From contig JAFLKN010000003.1 of the NCBI GenBank assembly GCA_019163175.1, positions 124,001 to 188,000 on the forward strand: DNA of 64,000 nucleotides, in the 5' to 3' direction. Both the position numbers and the translations under genes were made by a program. The stretch's first letter is position 1; each line of letters begins with the position of its first letter. The DNA comes from Prolixibacteraceae bacterium (GTDB lineage: Bacteria; Bacteroidota; Bacteroidia; Bacteroidales; Prolixibacteraceae). Positions 18,909 to 27,323 of the stretch are shown here, piece by piece. The notes under the pieces are model-generated. The model saw only the letters and a program-made list of their open reading frames with translations, had not been told where the DNA came from and ran no database searches.

Positions 18909-19976
18909 TCACTTAATTTCTTCTAAAAACGCATCTAACGCTTTGGTCGGACGACCATTATCACCCCAGGCACTCAGTGCATAATGGCTCCAGCTTCGGG
19001 CTCCTTCGGGTTCCCAGTAAAATACACCCAGGCCTTTACCGTTGGGAACTTCTTTCACCTTCTTCTGAACGGCCACCAGCATGTCAAATGTGTTTTGAAC
19101 TTTTATGTCCTCACCGCCAACCTCAACTACCATCACTTCTTTTCCATACCGCGAAACCATATCTTTCAGGTTAGCGCTCAAATCTTCAATCGACAAGGTA
19201 TAATCAGGTTTCCCCTCGAGCCAGTAGGGATAATATGACAAGCCGATGATGTCATATTTTGCACCGTTTGCCTTTGCTGCATCGAACCACCATCTGAACC
19301 TTCCATTGTTATTTCCCTGATCGACATGTAAAATGACTTTTGATTCCGGACTTACAGCTTTAACAGCATCGTAACCCTTGTTAAGAAGCTGTACCAAATT
19401 TGGCCAATTTGAAATACTTCCTTCAGGATAAACAAAACCGCTGGGTATTTCATTCCCAACCTGAACCCATTCCGGTGATATTCCGGCAGTTTTTAGGGCC
19501 GTCATCACATCAAAAGTATATGAATAGAGGTCGTTTAGCAGCGTCGGGAAGTCATGTCCTTCCCATGCTTTTGGTTTTGCTTGTTTACCCGGATCGGCCC
19601 AGGTGTCGCTGTAATGAAAGTCGATCATCACTTTCATTCCCCATTTCTTTGCACGCACTGCCATAGCAACAGTTTCTTCTTTGCTGCAATGCCCGCTGGC
19701 TTTGTCGTCCGATGGATTTACGAAAGTTCGTAACCTAATAGAATTAATCCCATGGTCTTTCAATATTTTAAAGCAATCTTCTTCGGTACCATTGTCGTTG
19801 TAAAATTTGTATCCGGTGGCCTCCATCTGGGGCAGCCAGCTAATGTCGGCACCTTTGGCAAAAACACTAGCTGGAGTTGGATCAGGCGGATTCTGGGATG
19901 TTCCTTCATTATTGCATCCGTTTAGGAGTATAATGGAAAGGAAAAAAATAAAATTCAAGGTAGGCGAAGTTTTCAT
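18909..19976 (-). CDS. GH53 endo-beta-1,4-galactanase (lipoprotein)
   Basis: This 355-residue protein has a lipobox cysteine at residue 21 (LNGC). The TIM barrel opens with the GH53 signature (FAKGADISWLPQMEATGYKF) and contains INSIRLRTFVNP and the MIDFHYSDTWADPGKQ segment. The acid/base is E176 in the VGNE motif, and the probable nucleophile is E285 in VVEVGG. GH53 enzymes hydrolyse beta-1,4-galactan, the side chain of rhamnogalacturonan I. A surface or periplasmic location fits the lipid anchor. The gene is directly upstream of the rhamnosidase gene with 13 bp between, so the two are probably one transcript. The length is usual for the family. Confidence 0.95.
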   Translation of the reverse strand: MKTSPTLNFIFFLSIILLNGCNNEGTSQNPPDPTPASVFAKGADISWLPQMEATGYKFYNDNGTEEDCFKILKDHGINSIRLRTFVNPSDDKASGHCSKEETVAMAVRAKKWGMKVMIDFHYSDTWADPGKQAKPKAWEGHDFPTLLNDLYSYTFDVMTALKTAGISPEWVQVGNEIPSGFVYPEGSISNWPNLVQLLNKGYDAVKAVSPESKVILHVDQGNNNGRFRWWFDAAKANGAKYDIIGLSYYPYWLEGKPDYTLSIEDLSANLKDMVSRYGKEVMVVEVGGEDIKVQNTFDMLVAVQKKVKEVPNGKGLGVFYWEPEGARSWSHYALSAWGDNGRPTKALDAFLEEIK

Positions 19977-20295
19977 TTATATCAGTTATTAAGTCATTAT
20001 TTTTTTTCAGCCATTCCGGAAGAACTCCAATCCAAATCGATAAGGTTCTTTTGGAAGCGCGTATGTTTGGCACATAAATCGACTGAAGGTAATAACTTTC
20101 AGGCAAAATTAAGCCAAAAATGATCTATTTAACCTGAGATAAATACTGAACCTGAAATATAGTTTCTGCAGTATTATTTCCATGATTGCGTAATCATTAT
20201 AAGTTTCTAAAATTAGGCTGTCAGACATCAACAAAAAAGGCTGTCCAAAAGATATAATCTTCTGAACAGCCTTTTTTCTAAAATCGCAGGAATCC
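19977..20295. other. Intergenic region upstream of GH53 gene
   Basis: The 319 bases hold no credible gene on either strand. They contain a T8 run near 20000, presumably the leader of the GH53 gene, and the terminator of the Spy-like gene at 20233-20277. No clear TAnnTTTG promoter was found for the GH53 gene. Confidence 0.55.
20233..20277 (-). terminator. Intrinsic terminator of the Spy-like gene
   Basis: AAAAAAGGCTGT (20233-20244) pairs exactly with ACAGCCTTTTTT (20266-20277), and the inner bases pair partly. On the minus strand the stem ends in a T6 run, 19 bp after the Spy-like stop. The symmetry would allow use in both directions. Confidence 0.88.
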
Positions 20296-20808
20296 TTAAT
20301 TCATAGGATGTTTCATCTCGCGACCAGCGCCTTTTTGACCTTTAGGGCCATTGGGACCTTTCATTCCTTTGCCGTCTTTCATCTGATGTTTAAACATGTC
20401 GAATTTTAATCGTTGCTCATCATTGAGCTGAGCGCGCATTTCGAGATGATGTTTGGCCTGAAGTTTGGCAATCTCAGTTTTAATTTCCCCGATTTTTTCG
20501 ATGTTTTTGTTAATCGCAGCCCAATCAGGCTTTTCAGAAGTCATTAGAGTTTTTTGATGTGCCTCTGCCTCTCCAAGCTGATTCCGCAATGGTTGCATTT
20601 GCTTCTGCACTGCAAGCATGCTTTGTTTAAACGCTTCCTTTTGTGCATCGGTCAAATTTAATCCGTTCATCGGGCCACCTGATCTTTCCATTCCCACATC
20701 ACCCTTTTTTCCATGAAATGGTCTCATTTCGTTACCTGCACCTGGTTGTGCAAACATCACTACTGACATTCCCATCAACACTACCAATACTAAAATTTTT
20801 GTTTTCAT
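20296..20808 (-). CDS. Spy/CpxP-like periplasmic protein
   Basis: This 170-residue protein has a clear signal peptide (VVLMGMSVVMFAQPG). The mature part is largely helical and charged: LTDAQKEAFKQSMLAVQKQM and LNDEQRLKFDMFKHQMKDG correspond to the two LTxxQ-like motifs of the Spy/CpxP fold, which acts as a periplasmic chaperone or metal and envelope stress sensor. The C-terminal tail is rich in glycine, lysine, proline and methionine (MKGPNGPKGQKG), and the N-terminal mature part is also methionine-rich, so metal binding is possible (inference). It stands alone with its own terminator, between glycan-degradation genes. In Bacteroidota such proteins are usually uncharacterised. Confidence 0.75.
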   Translation of the reverse strand: MKTKILVLVVLMGMSVVMFAQPGAGNEMRPFHGKKGDVGMERSGGPMNGLNLTDAQKEAFKQSMLAVQKQMQPLRNQLGEAEAHQKTLMTSEKPDWAAINKNIEKIGEIKTEIAKLQAKHHLEMRAQLNDEQRLKFDMFKHQMKDGKGMKGPNGPKGQKGAGREMKHPMN

Positions 20809-20942
20809 AATTTCTAATTTTTAAAATCTGTTTTCTGAAATTGCAATTGAATTTCCCTTTGGATGGTTCTGAAAATAAAAGGTTTAATGTCCAATTGAAT
20901 TTTAAGATTTCTTTAACAGTTTTTAAAATTTACTGCATTTGG

Positions 20943-21845
20943 TCAGTGTCCGATCTTTTTCATAGATTCTTTGATTTGATTCAGGAATACAGGAACTTTC
21001 ACTTTTGGATCACCTTCGCCAAGTGTCTCCAGTGGAATGTAACCCCGATAGCCAGATTTTTGAATAATCTTCATCAATTTGTCTAAGTCAGTTTTTTGTT
21101 CCACTCCATTTACAAACAAGTTTTCTTTCAATTGCCAGTTCACTGCATAAGATATTGTCTGCTCAATTTCCTTGTACGGATCTCCGGTGCGAAAACTACC
21201 AATATCGAGAATCAGTCCAAACCAGTCGGAATTTACACGTTTAATAATTTCTATGGTCTGATCAGCCGTTTTAAGAAAATCGTTGTGGTTTTGTATCCCC
21301 ACTACTACCCCATGTACTTTCCCAAATTCGGCACATTCTTTCAGGTCTTTCACCATATAATCCAACACTTTTTCGCGCGGAATATCTTTCACATCAACAT
21401 TTCCGGAGAATACACGAATAACCGGTATTCCAAGCTTTTCTGAAGCAATGATCCACTTCTTTACCAACTCAACACTGGCTTTGCGCTTGACCGGATCAGG
21501 ATCGGAAAAGTCGTTTCGTACGCCGGTTCCGCTAATTTCAAGCCCCAGCAAAAAAGCCTTTTGCTTGATATGATAAAGGTATTCATCCGAAGGAACTTCT
21601 GGGTAACCCGGAAAATAATAACCTGTAATATCTACCGCATCAAATTGATTGGCAGCACAAAATTCGAGCAAATCATCCAAATTCATTTCGCCCTTCAGAA
21701 GCGGACCATTGAATGAATAAGCATTCAAACTCGTTTTGAGTTTTGTTGGAAGTTTTTCATGCGATTTGCCCTGAACCTGAGATGTAACTGTACAAAAAAA
21801 GCTAAAAAGAAAAATGAGGATACCAGAATAAGTAAATCGTGTCAT
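20943..21845 (-). CDS. Exported sugar phosphate isomerase/epimerase-like TIM-barrel protein
   Basis: This 300-residue protein carries a signal peptide (FLFSFFCTVTSQVQG), followed by an AP-endonuclease-2-type TIM barrel: KTSLNAYSFNGPLLKG, FDAVDITGYYFPG, GVVVGIQNHNDFLKT and WFGLILDIGSFRTGDP. The E/D/H metal ligands of the xylose-isomerase-like superfamily correspond to those H and D positions. Members isomerise or epimerise sugars, and exported copies are widespread in Bacteroidota glycan loci but rarely characterised. It lies 22 bp after a GntP-type permease gene, so the two probably handle the same sugar acid or keto sugar. The PLETLGEGDP segment near the C-terminus matches the barrel's final strand. 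Confidence 0.85.
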   Translation of the reverse strand: MTRFTYSGILIFLFSFFCTVTSQVQGKSHEKLPTKLKTSLNAYSFNGPLLKGEMNLDDLLEFCAANQFDAVDITGYYFPGYPEVPSDEYLYHIKQKAFLLGLEISGTGVRNDFSDPDPVKRKASVELVKKWIIASEKLGIPVIRVFSGNVDVKDIPREKVLDYMVKDLKECAEFGKVHGVVVGIQNHNDFLKTADQTIEIIKRVNSDWFGLILDIGSFRTGDPYKEIEQTISYAVNWQLKENLFVNGVEQKTDLDKLMKIIQKSGYRGYIPLETLGEGDPKVKVPVFLNQIKESMKKIGH

Positions 21846-21867
21846 GTGGATTAGGTTTAGCTTGTAA

Positions 21868-23289
21868 CTATATAAAAATACTCATAATCAAAATAGTAAC
21901 GATGCCAACGATGCCAACAGTTGATTCCATAACTGTCCAGGTCTGAAATGTTTGCTTCACACTCAAACCAAAATACTCTTTAAACATCCAAAATCCCGAA
22001 TCATTAAAATGCGACCACATCACACTTCCGGCGCCGGTTGCCAAAACCATCAATTCGGGCGATGTGCCTGTTTGCTGGGCAATGGGCAACATAATCGGTG
22101 CAGTTGTCAGTGTTGAAACAGTTGCAGATCCAACAGCCAACCTGAAAATGGAAGCGATCAGAAATGCCATCAACAGCGGATTCATTTGAATGGAATCGGA
22201 AATTGACCGGATGTATTCGATCACATGGCTGTCTTTTAAAACCTGCGAAAATGCACCACCTCCGGCAATAATCAGCACAATCATTGAAATGGCCCCAATT
22301 GATTTGGCCGAACTGTTCATCACATCGTCCATGCTTCTCCCTTTCCGTAAACCAAGAGTAAAAATGGCCACAATTACTGCCATAAAAAGTGCAATATTGG
22401 CATCACTCATAAATTTTAAAAAGGTCAATATTGCGGCGTACAAATTGGTGGATTCCGGACTAAAACCCTTTTCAGTAAAAATCTGTTGATAGAATCCGGT
22501 GATATTTTCAATTCCAAGTTTAGTAAGTTCGGTTTTTGCGGGCGGCGGTCCAACCGACAAATCAACCAAGGCGCCAATCAGCATCAGGATAATTGGAGTA
22601 ATTGCACAGAGAATGCTGATTCCCAATCCTGGAAGTTCGCTTTTTTCGAAATGTCGTTCAGTGAAAAGATCCTTTGGCGGCATTACATCAATCTTTTTAA
22701 AGAAGCGCGACAACCATACCCCACCAATTAAACAGGCCGGAATCATTGGTATCAGTCCGTATAATAGCACTTTGTTAACATTGGCTTCGTATATAAACGA
22801 CACGTAAGTTGGAGCCGGATGAGGTGGCAAAAAACAATGTGCCACCGATAGAGCTGAGCACAACGGCAATGCTAACCAGATAGTTGGCAGTTTGGTTGTT
22901 GTAGCAAAAGTGAAAATCAGCGGAATCAGAACCAGAAAGCTGGCATTGTACATCATAGGCAAACCGACCAAAAACCCTGTAATCAGCAAAGCATACTGAA
23001 TGTTTTTCAAGCCCATAAATTCCGTCATCCTGAAAGTTATGGTATGAGCCGCACCACTTTCTTCCAGAATTTTTCCGAGCATCGCCCCAAACGCCAGAAT
23101 CAGAACAATTTTGCCCATGGTTTCTCCAATGCCTTTCAGGATAGAATCGAGTATGTCCATCGGGTTCATGCTGCTTAACAAACCAACGGCAAAGGATGTT
23201 ACAAGCAGCGCCATAAATGCATTGATTTTGAATTTACTGATAAGGAGAAGGAGAATCAGAATTCCGATTCCGACAATGAGTAGCGGCAT
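21868..23289 (-). CDS. GntP-family gluconate/sugar-acid:H+ symporter
   Basis: This 473-residue inner-membrane protein has about 12-14 hydrophobic segments and the GntP-family markers GKIVLILAFGAMLGKILEES near residue 60, CSALSVAHCFLPPHPAP around residue 150, and VLATGAGSVMWSHFNDSGFW near the C-terminus. Family members import gluconate, idonate or related acids with protons. The length is slightly above that of Escherichia coli GntP (about 447). It is first in a two-gene unit with the isomerase/epimerase-like gene 22 bp downstream. No dehydratase or kinase for gluconate is nearby, so the substrate might be another hexonate or hexuronate. Confidence 0.95.
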   Translation of the reverse strand: MPLLIVGIGILILLLLISKFKINAFMALLVTSFAVGLLSSMNPMDILDSILKGIGETMGKIVLILAFGAMLGKILEESGAAHTITFRMTEFMGLKNIQYALLITGFLVGLPMMYNASFLVLIPLIFTFATTTKLPTIWLALPLCSALSVAHCFLPPHPAPTYVSFIYEANVNKVLLYGLIPMIPACLIGGVWLSRFFKKIDVMPPKDLFTERHFEKSELPGLGISILCAITPIILMLIGALVDLSVGPPPAKTELTKLGIENITGFYQQIFTEKGFSPESTNLYAAILTFLKFMSDANIALFMAVIVAIFTLGLRKGRSMDDVMNSSAKSIGAISMIVLIIAGGGAFSQVLKDSHVIEYIRSISDSIQMNPLLMAFLIASIFRLAVGSATVSTLTTAPIMLPIAQQTGTSPELMVLATGAGSVMWSHFNDSGFWMFKEYFGLSVKQTFQTWTVMESTVGIVGIVTILIMSIFI

Positions 23290-23423
23290 GATTGCTGGTT
23301 AATTAGTTTGCCTAAAGATAAAAAATTGTCAGACGGTTGCAATCGGAATTTGTTTCTGCAAACTGCCATTCTTAAACATCTAAATTTTTACCTTTGAGCC
23401 GCTTAATTGAATTAAAATCTGCA

Positions 23424-25175
23424 ATGAAATCAAGCTTTTTGCTTTTAGTATTTTTTATGCTTGCCTCTTGCCTTTGGGCGCAAAATACGTCCAAAATAAG
23501 CATGGCCGATTGCATGGGGGTTAACACCAATGTTGCTTCGTACGACAATAAATACCTGGCTGATTTATCGAAATGCGTAAAATGGATAAGAGAATACCAC
23601 AACTGGACACATTACGAAGCGGCGAATAATTTTTACAAATGGGACAACATTACCAAAGAACCGCAGGGATATACCTGGCCAGAGCATACTGATTTTATGA
23701 CCGAATGCCATAAGTTGGGAATCAACGTGCTGATTGATGTTCTGGGGAAAACCGATTGGGCCGGAACTTCACCTATTCCGGTTACATCAGGAACTGGTTC
23801 TAATGCCTCTGAATATATAGAAAGGCTTGAATTTATTGGGCAGTTGGTGGCGCGATACGGCTCGAAAAAGATAAACACCTCACTTCTGGAAACGGCCGAC
23901 AAAGCAACCGGGCTGAATTACGTCAACTACTACGAAGATGACAATGAACCTGACTATACCTGGAAATCGCCACTTTGGACAGCGACAAACTATGCCAAAT
24001 ACTGCAATGCCGTTCACGATGGGTTTGGTGTACAAACCGATGCAGACCACCCACTACTGGGCATCAAGTCGGTTGACCCCAATGCCAAACATGTACTTGC
24101 CGGAATGGCTGGAGCCGATACAGTTTATATAAACGGCGTATTAAAGGCATCGGGTGGACGAATTCCATTTGATATACTGAATATCCACTGGTACTGCAAT
24201 GACCACACCAATGCCTATTCTCCTGAAAATGAACAATACGGATATGAGGTTTCGTTCCGAAATTTCTTCAAATGGAAAAACCGAAATCTACCCAACATTC
24301 CGGTTTGGCTAACTGAATTTGGCTGGGATACCTATTTAGCGCCTGACAACAAACATTCATACACCTATGCGCCTCCACTTCAGCAAGCTAACTATATTCT
24401 AAGGTCTTACCTGATTTTGCTCAAACTGGGCTTCGAAAAGTCGTTTCTGTTTATGGACACTGATCTGAATAGTAAAAGCACACTCCAGTATTCGGCCAGC
24501 GGATTGTTTACCGATAAAAACTCGAAATACGCCAAAAAGCTTTCATATTACTACCTGGCTACCATGCAGAATGTGCTGGGAAAGACCGATTATTCAAAGG
24601 CAGTTTCGTACAAGCAACTTTCCGGAAACAATGAAATTTATTGTATGGAATTTGCTAATCCGGTAAATTCGGAAAAAGTATATGCACTTTGGACACGGAA
24701 GACAGGTTCAAACACCGACGATGGTAGCAAAACATCTTACCAGTTTAACCCCGGATATGTAATTAATTCTGCCTATTCGGTAATTCCTGCCGATCTGGAT
24801 ATGGATGGTGACACCGTCAAAACTACATTAATCAATAACAAAATTGAACTGAATCTGACAGAGACTCCACAATTTGTTGTTGTTTCTGGAAATAATACCA
24901 CAGCAGATAGTCTTTCAACGAATATTGGACTGCATGTTTTTCCAAATCCTGCACATGCTGAAGTCCAAATAGAGCTTTCAGTTTTGGAGAAACAAATAAT
25001 AAATGTCTCGGCCTATACTCTTGAAGGAAAGCTGGTGAAAACAATGGTGAATGACCTGCTTGAAGAGGGCATTCACCATTATAATTTCGGAAACGGACAA
25101 GTTGCCGGTGTATACTTTTTAAATGTTAGCAGCAGTAAAGAAAAGACGGTCAGAAAAATTATTTTAGCAAATTAA
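23424..25175 (+). CDS. Clan GH-A-like glycosidase with T9SS sorting domain
   Basis: The start at 23424 gives a clean signal peptide (MKSSFLLLVFFMLASCLWAQ); the TTG 30 bases upstream lies in a promoter-like TACCTTTG (23389-23396) and is unlikely to be used. In the longer numbering from that TTG, the TIM barrel has a probable acid/base E185 in DDNEPDY after a beta-4-like strand, and a nucleophile candidate E308 in LTEFGWDTY, the clan GH-A pattern. HWYCNDH lies between. The protein ends with a T9SS type A domain (VFPNPAHAEVQIELS and GVYFLNVSS), so it is exported through the outer membrane. The family is not obvious; GH39, GH5 or GH30-like relatives are possible. It is 8 bp from the converging fucosidase gene. 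Confidence 0.78.
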   Translation: MKSSFLLLVFFMLASCLWAQNTSKISMADCMGVNTNVASYDNKYLADLSKCVKWIREYHNWTHYEAANNFYKWDNITKEPQGYTWPEHTDFMTECHKLGINVLIDVLGKTDWAGTSPIPVTSGTGSNASEYIERLEFIGQLVARYGSKKINTSLLETADKATGLNYVNYYEDDNEPDYTWKSPLWTATNYAKYCNAVHDGFGVQTDADHPLLGIKSVDPNAKHVLAGMAGADTVYINGVLKASGGRIPFDILNIHWYCNDHTNAYSPENEQYGYEVSFRNFFKWKNRNLPNIPVWLTEFGWDTYLAPDNKHSYTYAPPLQQANYILRSYLILLKLGFEKSFLFMDTDLNSKSTLQYSASGLFTDKNSKYAKKLSYYYLATMQNVLGKTDYSKAVSYKQLSGNNEIYCMEFANPVNSEKVYALWTRKTGSNTDDGSKTSYQFNPGYVINSAYSVIPADLDMDGDTVKTTLINNKIELNLTETPQFVVVSGNNTTADSLSTNIGLHVFPNPAHAEVQIELSVLEKQIINVSAYTLEGKLVKTMVNDLLEEGIHHYNFGNGQVAGVYFLNVSSSKEKTVRKIILAN

Positions 25176-25182
25176 TAAGCCC

Positions 25183-26568
25183 TCATTTTACCTGAATTTT
25201 AAACGACCATGCATAACTGCACAAAGTCGGCCGGGCTTTTTGTCTCGGATATTTGATGGTTAAGCCATTGGCTTCGTCCCAAGTCCAATCCAGGTTGCCG
25301 GGAACGCCAAGCATAGTTATTGTTGAGCCTTCCAATGGTTTTACCGCTTTCAATTTAAATTCATCGCCAGCCCATTTCAAAAAAGTAGCATACACATAGT
25401 TTCCTTTTGAGGTATACCTCGCGTCACCTTCAACCTGCGTTTTCCAGATTCGGGTTCCGTAAATGGCTTCTCCGTTCACCTTCAACCATTCGCCTAACTT
25501 CAGCAAAGGATATTGTTCGTATTCCGGAATTAAACCGGCAGCCGTTGGCCCCACGTTAATATCAAAATTTCCATTGCGGCTCACACCATCAATTACCATA
25601 TCGATGAACGCTTTAGGGCTCAGGCAATCTTCCATATCGGTATCCTGGTTGTACCCAAAAGTTTTAGCGATTCCTTGCCAGAACGACCATTTGTGTGTTA
25701 AAATACCCAAACTGGAATCATTGTAACTATACTCAACATTATACAAATCGCCATGTTTTCCGCGTTCATCCTTGCCAAAACGATCGTTCACAAATACCTC
25801 CTGATTTCGTTTGGTAGCCTCATTATAATAATAAGCAACCACTTCTTTCATTTTCCAGAATGGCTCCGGATGATCCCACTCTCCGTCGAAATAGAAAAAA
25901 TCAGGATGGTACAAATCGATCAATTCCTTGATTTGAGGAATCATAAAATCGTCGACATAGTTGTTCACTTTTTTCAGGCCTGCATAAGGAATATCTTTTC
26001 CTGTATAAAGCGGATTGTACCATTCGTATAGTGAATAATACAAGCCAACTTTCAATCCTTCTTTACGGGCAGCAGCAAAGTATTCGCCTAAAATATCTTT
26101 TTTCGGACCCATTTTCATCGCATTTCTATCGGTGTATTTACTGGGCCACAAACAAAATCCGTCGTGATGTTTTGAAGTTATAAACATGTATTTGGCGCCC
26201 ATCGCTTTGGCAAACTTAGCCCATTCTGAAGGGCTGTAAGCTTCAGCTATCCACTTCGGAATAAAAGTGTCATAGCCTGCATCTCCATATTTTTCGAGAT
26301 GATAACTATAGGTCGGATTTTTTTTGTCGTGCATCTTGTTGCCATACCATTCAGCATACGAAATGCCTTTTTCGCGTGGTGCCCATGCTGGTACAGAATA
26401 AACACCCCAGTGCATACTGAGGCCAACTTTGGCATCGTCAAACCATTCGGGCATTCGATGCGAATCGAGCGATTCCCAGGTTGCCTGATATGGAGTCTGA
26501 GCCCTTGTTCCGGCAGAAAATAACAAAACTGTAAACAGGCAAAAAATGAAATTGATTTTCTTGATCAT
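25183..26568 (-). CDS. GH29 alpha-L-fucosidase
   Basis: This 461-residue protein has a signal peptide ending near TRAQ. The GH29 TIM barrel starts MPEWFDDAKVGLSMHWGVYS, continues with FITSKHHDGFCLWPSK (substrate-binding histidines), and has the nucleophile at D228 in YFDGEWDHP. GVSRNGNFDINVGPTAAG follows, a GH29 hallmark. A small C-terminal beta-domain runs from about residue 370. GH29 enzymes retain configuration and remove terminal alpha-L-fucose from glycans or from xyloglucan and pectin side chains. The periplasmic signal is of the ordinary type. It is downstream of the GH16 gene on the same strand and 8 bp from the converging GH-A gene. Confidence 0.94.
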   Translation of the reverse strand: MIKKINFIFCLFTVLLFSAGTRAQTPYQATWESLDSHRMPEWFDDAKVGLSMHWGVYSVPAWAPREKGISYAEWYGNKMHDKKNPTYSYHLEKYGDAGYDTFIPKWIAEAYSPSEWAKFAKAMGAKYMFITSKHHDGFCLWPSKYTDRNAMKMGPKKDILGEYFAAARKEGLKVGLYYSLYEWYNPLYTGKDIPYAGLKKVNNYVDDFMIPQIKELIDLYHPDFFYFDGEWDHPEPFWKMKEVVAYYYNEATKRNQEVFVNDRFGKDERGKHGDLYNVEYSYNDSSLGILTHKWSFWQGIAKTFGYNQDTDMEDCLSPKAFIDMVIDGVSRNGNFDINVGPTAAGLIPEYEQYPLLKLGEWLKVNGEAIYGTRIWKTQVEGDARYTSKGNYVYATFLKWAGDEFKLKAVKPLEGSTITMLGVPGNLDWTWDEANGLTIKYPRQKARPTLCSYAWSFKIQVK

Positions 26569-26585
26569 GATATTTAGTTTAAAGT

Positions 26586-27323
26586 TTAAATCCGGTTGAT
26601 AATTAGTTTTCGGGTCACTGAAATTTCAGGACTTGAAATATTTATGAGGTAAACACCATTGCTAATCTGGGCTTCATTAAGGTTAAACCGAACAGTCTGT
26701 CCTTCAACGAATGGCTTATTTTTCCACAAAACTGAAATTAATTTTCCCTCGATATTATATAGTTTTATTGTTGTATGAGCTGATCCAATGGACTTACAAA
26801 TGATATCGAGCTGACCTGAAGTTGGATTTGGAAACAGATCAAACATTTCGCCCGAAGTTTCGGTCAATTCATTTGTATTGGTTGGAATAATCTTTTGGAT
26901 GCTCACATTGTCGAGATAAACTTTTCCGGTAAACTTACCAAATCCAAACCCGAAGCGGCAGTTTAAATCCGATGGCTTATCCATTTTTTGTATCCAGCTA
27001 AAACTTTGTTTAACTGACGTTAAGCTTTTGTTTGTTGAGTAATAGTTACCATAGTCGCCATAGTTTTTCGAAATGAAAACATTCATAATTCCTGGATTTT
27101 CGGCCCAGGCATCGAAGGTAATTTTATAGTTGTACCCTAAAATAAATGGAAGACTTAACTGCTGATCGACAATATGCCAGGTGTCTGTTCCCGGAACGGT
27201 TACATCAAGAATATAAACTCCATCGAGTACTGTGGCCGTTGCCTTTTGCTGGGCAGAATAGAAATAAAAATTACCCCAGTTACCTAATCCTGAATTAAAG
27301 TCGCCATTTACAATCAGTTCATT
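26586..27323 (-). pseudogene. Out-of-frame C-terminal part of the GH16 gene: binding module plus T9SS sorting domain
   Basis: Reading from 27323 to 26586 on the minus strand gives an uninterrupted frame starting NELIVNGDFNSGLGNW, which looks like a CBM4/9-type carbohydrate-binding module (inference; FDAWAENPGIMNVFIS and LDNVSIQKI fit). It ends with a T9SS type A domain (MFDLFPNPTSGQLDII and VYLINISSPEISVTRKLI). No start or ribosome site precedes it, and it begins exactly at the A10 run where the GH16 frame ends. It is therefore the continuation of that gene, displaced by one base. An ATG at 27086 could start a 166-residue piece but would lack a signal peptide, so I do not count that as a gene. 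Whether the shift is real, a sequencing error or bypassed by slippage is open. Confidence 0.8.

Noticed and set aside
26586-27086. A separate 166-residue gene starting at 27086
   Set aside because: It lacks a signal peptide though it ends in a T9SS domain, and the same frame is open upstream to the A10 run. It is better explained as the displaced end of the GH16 gene.
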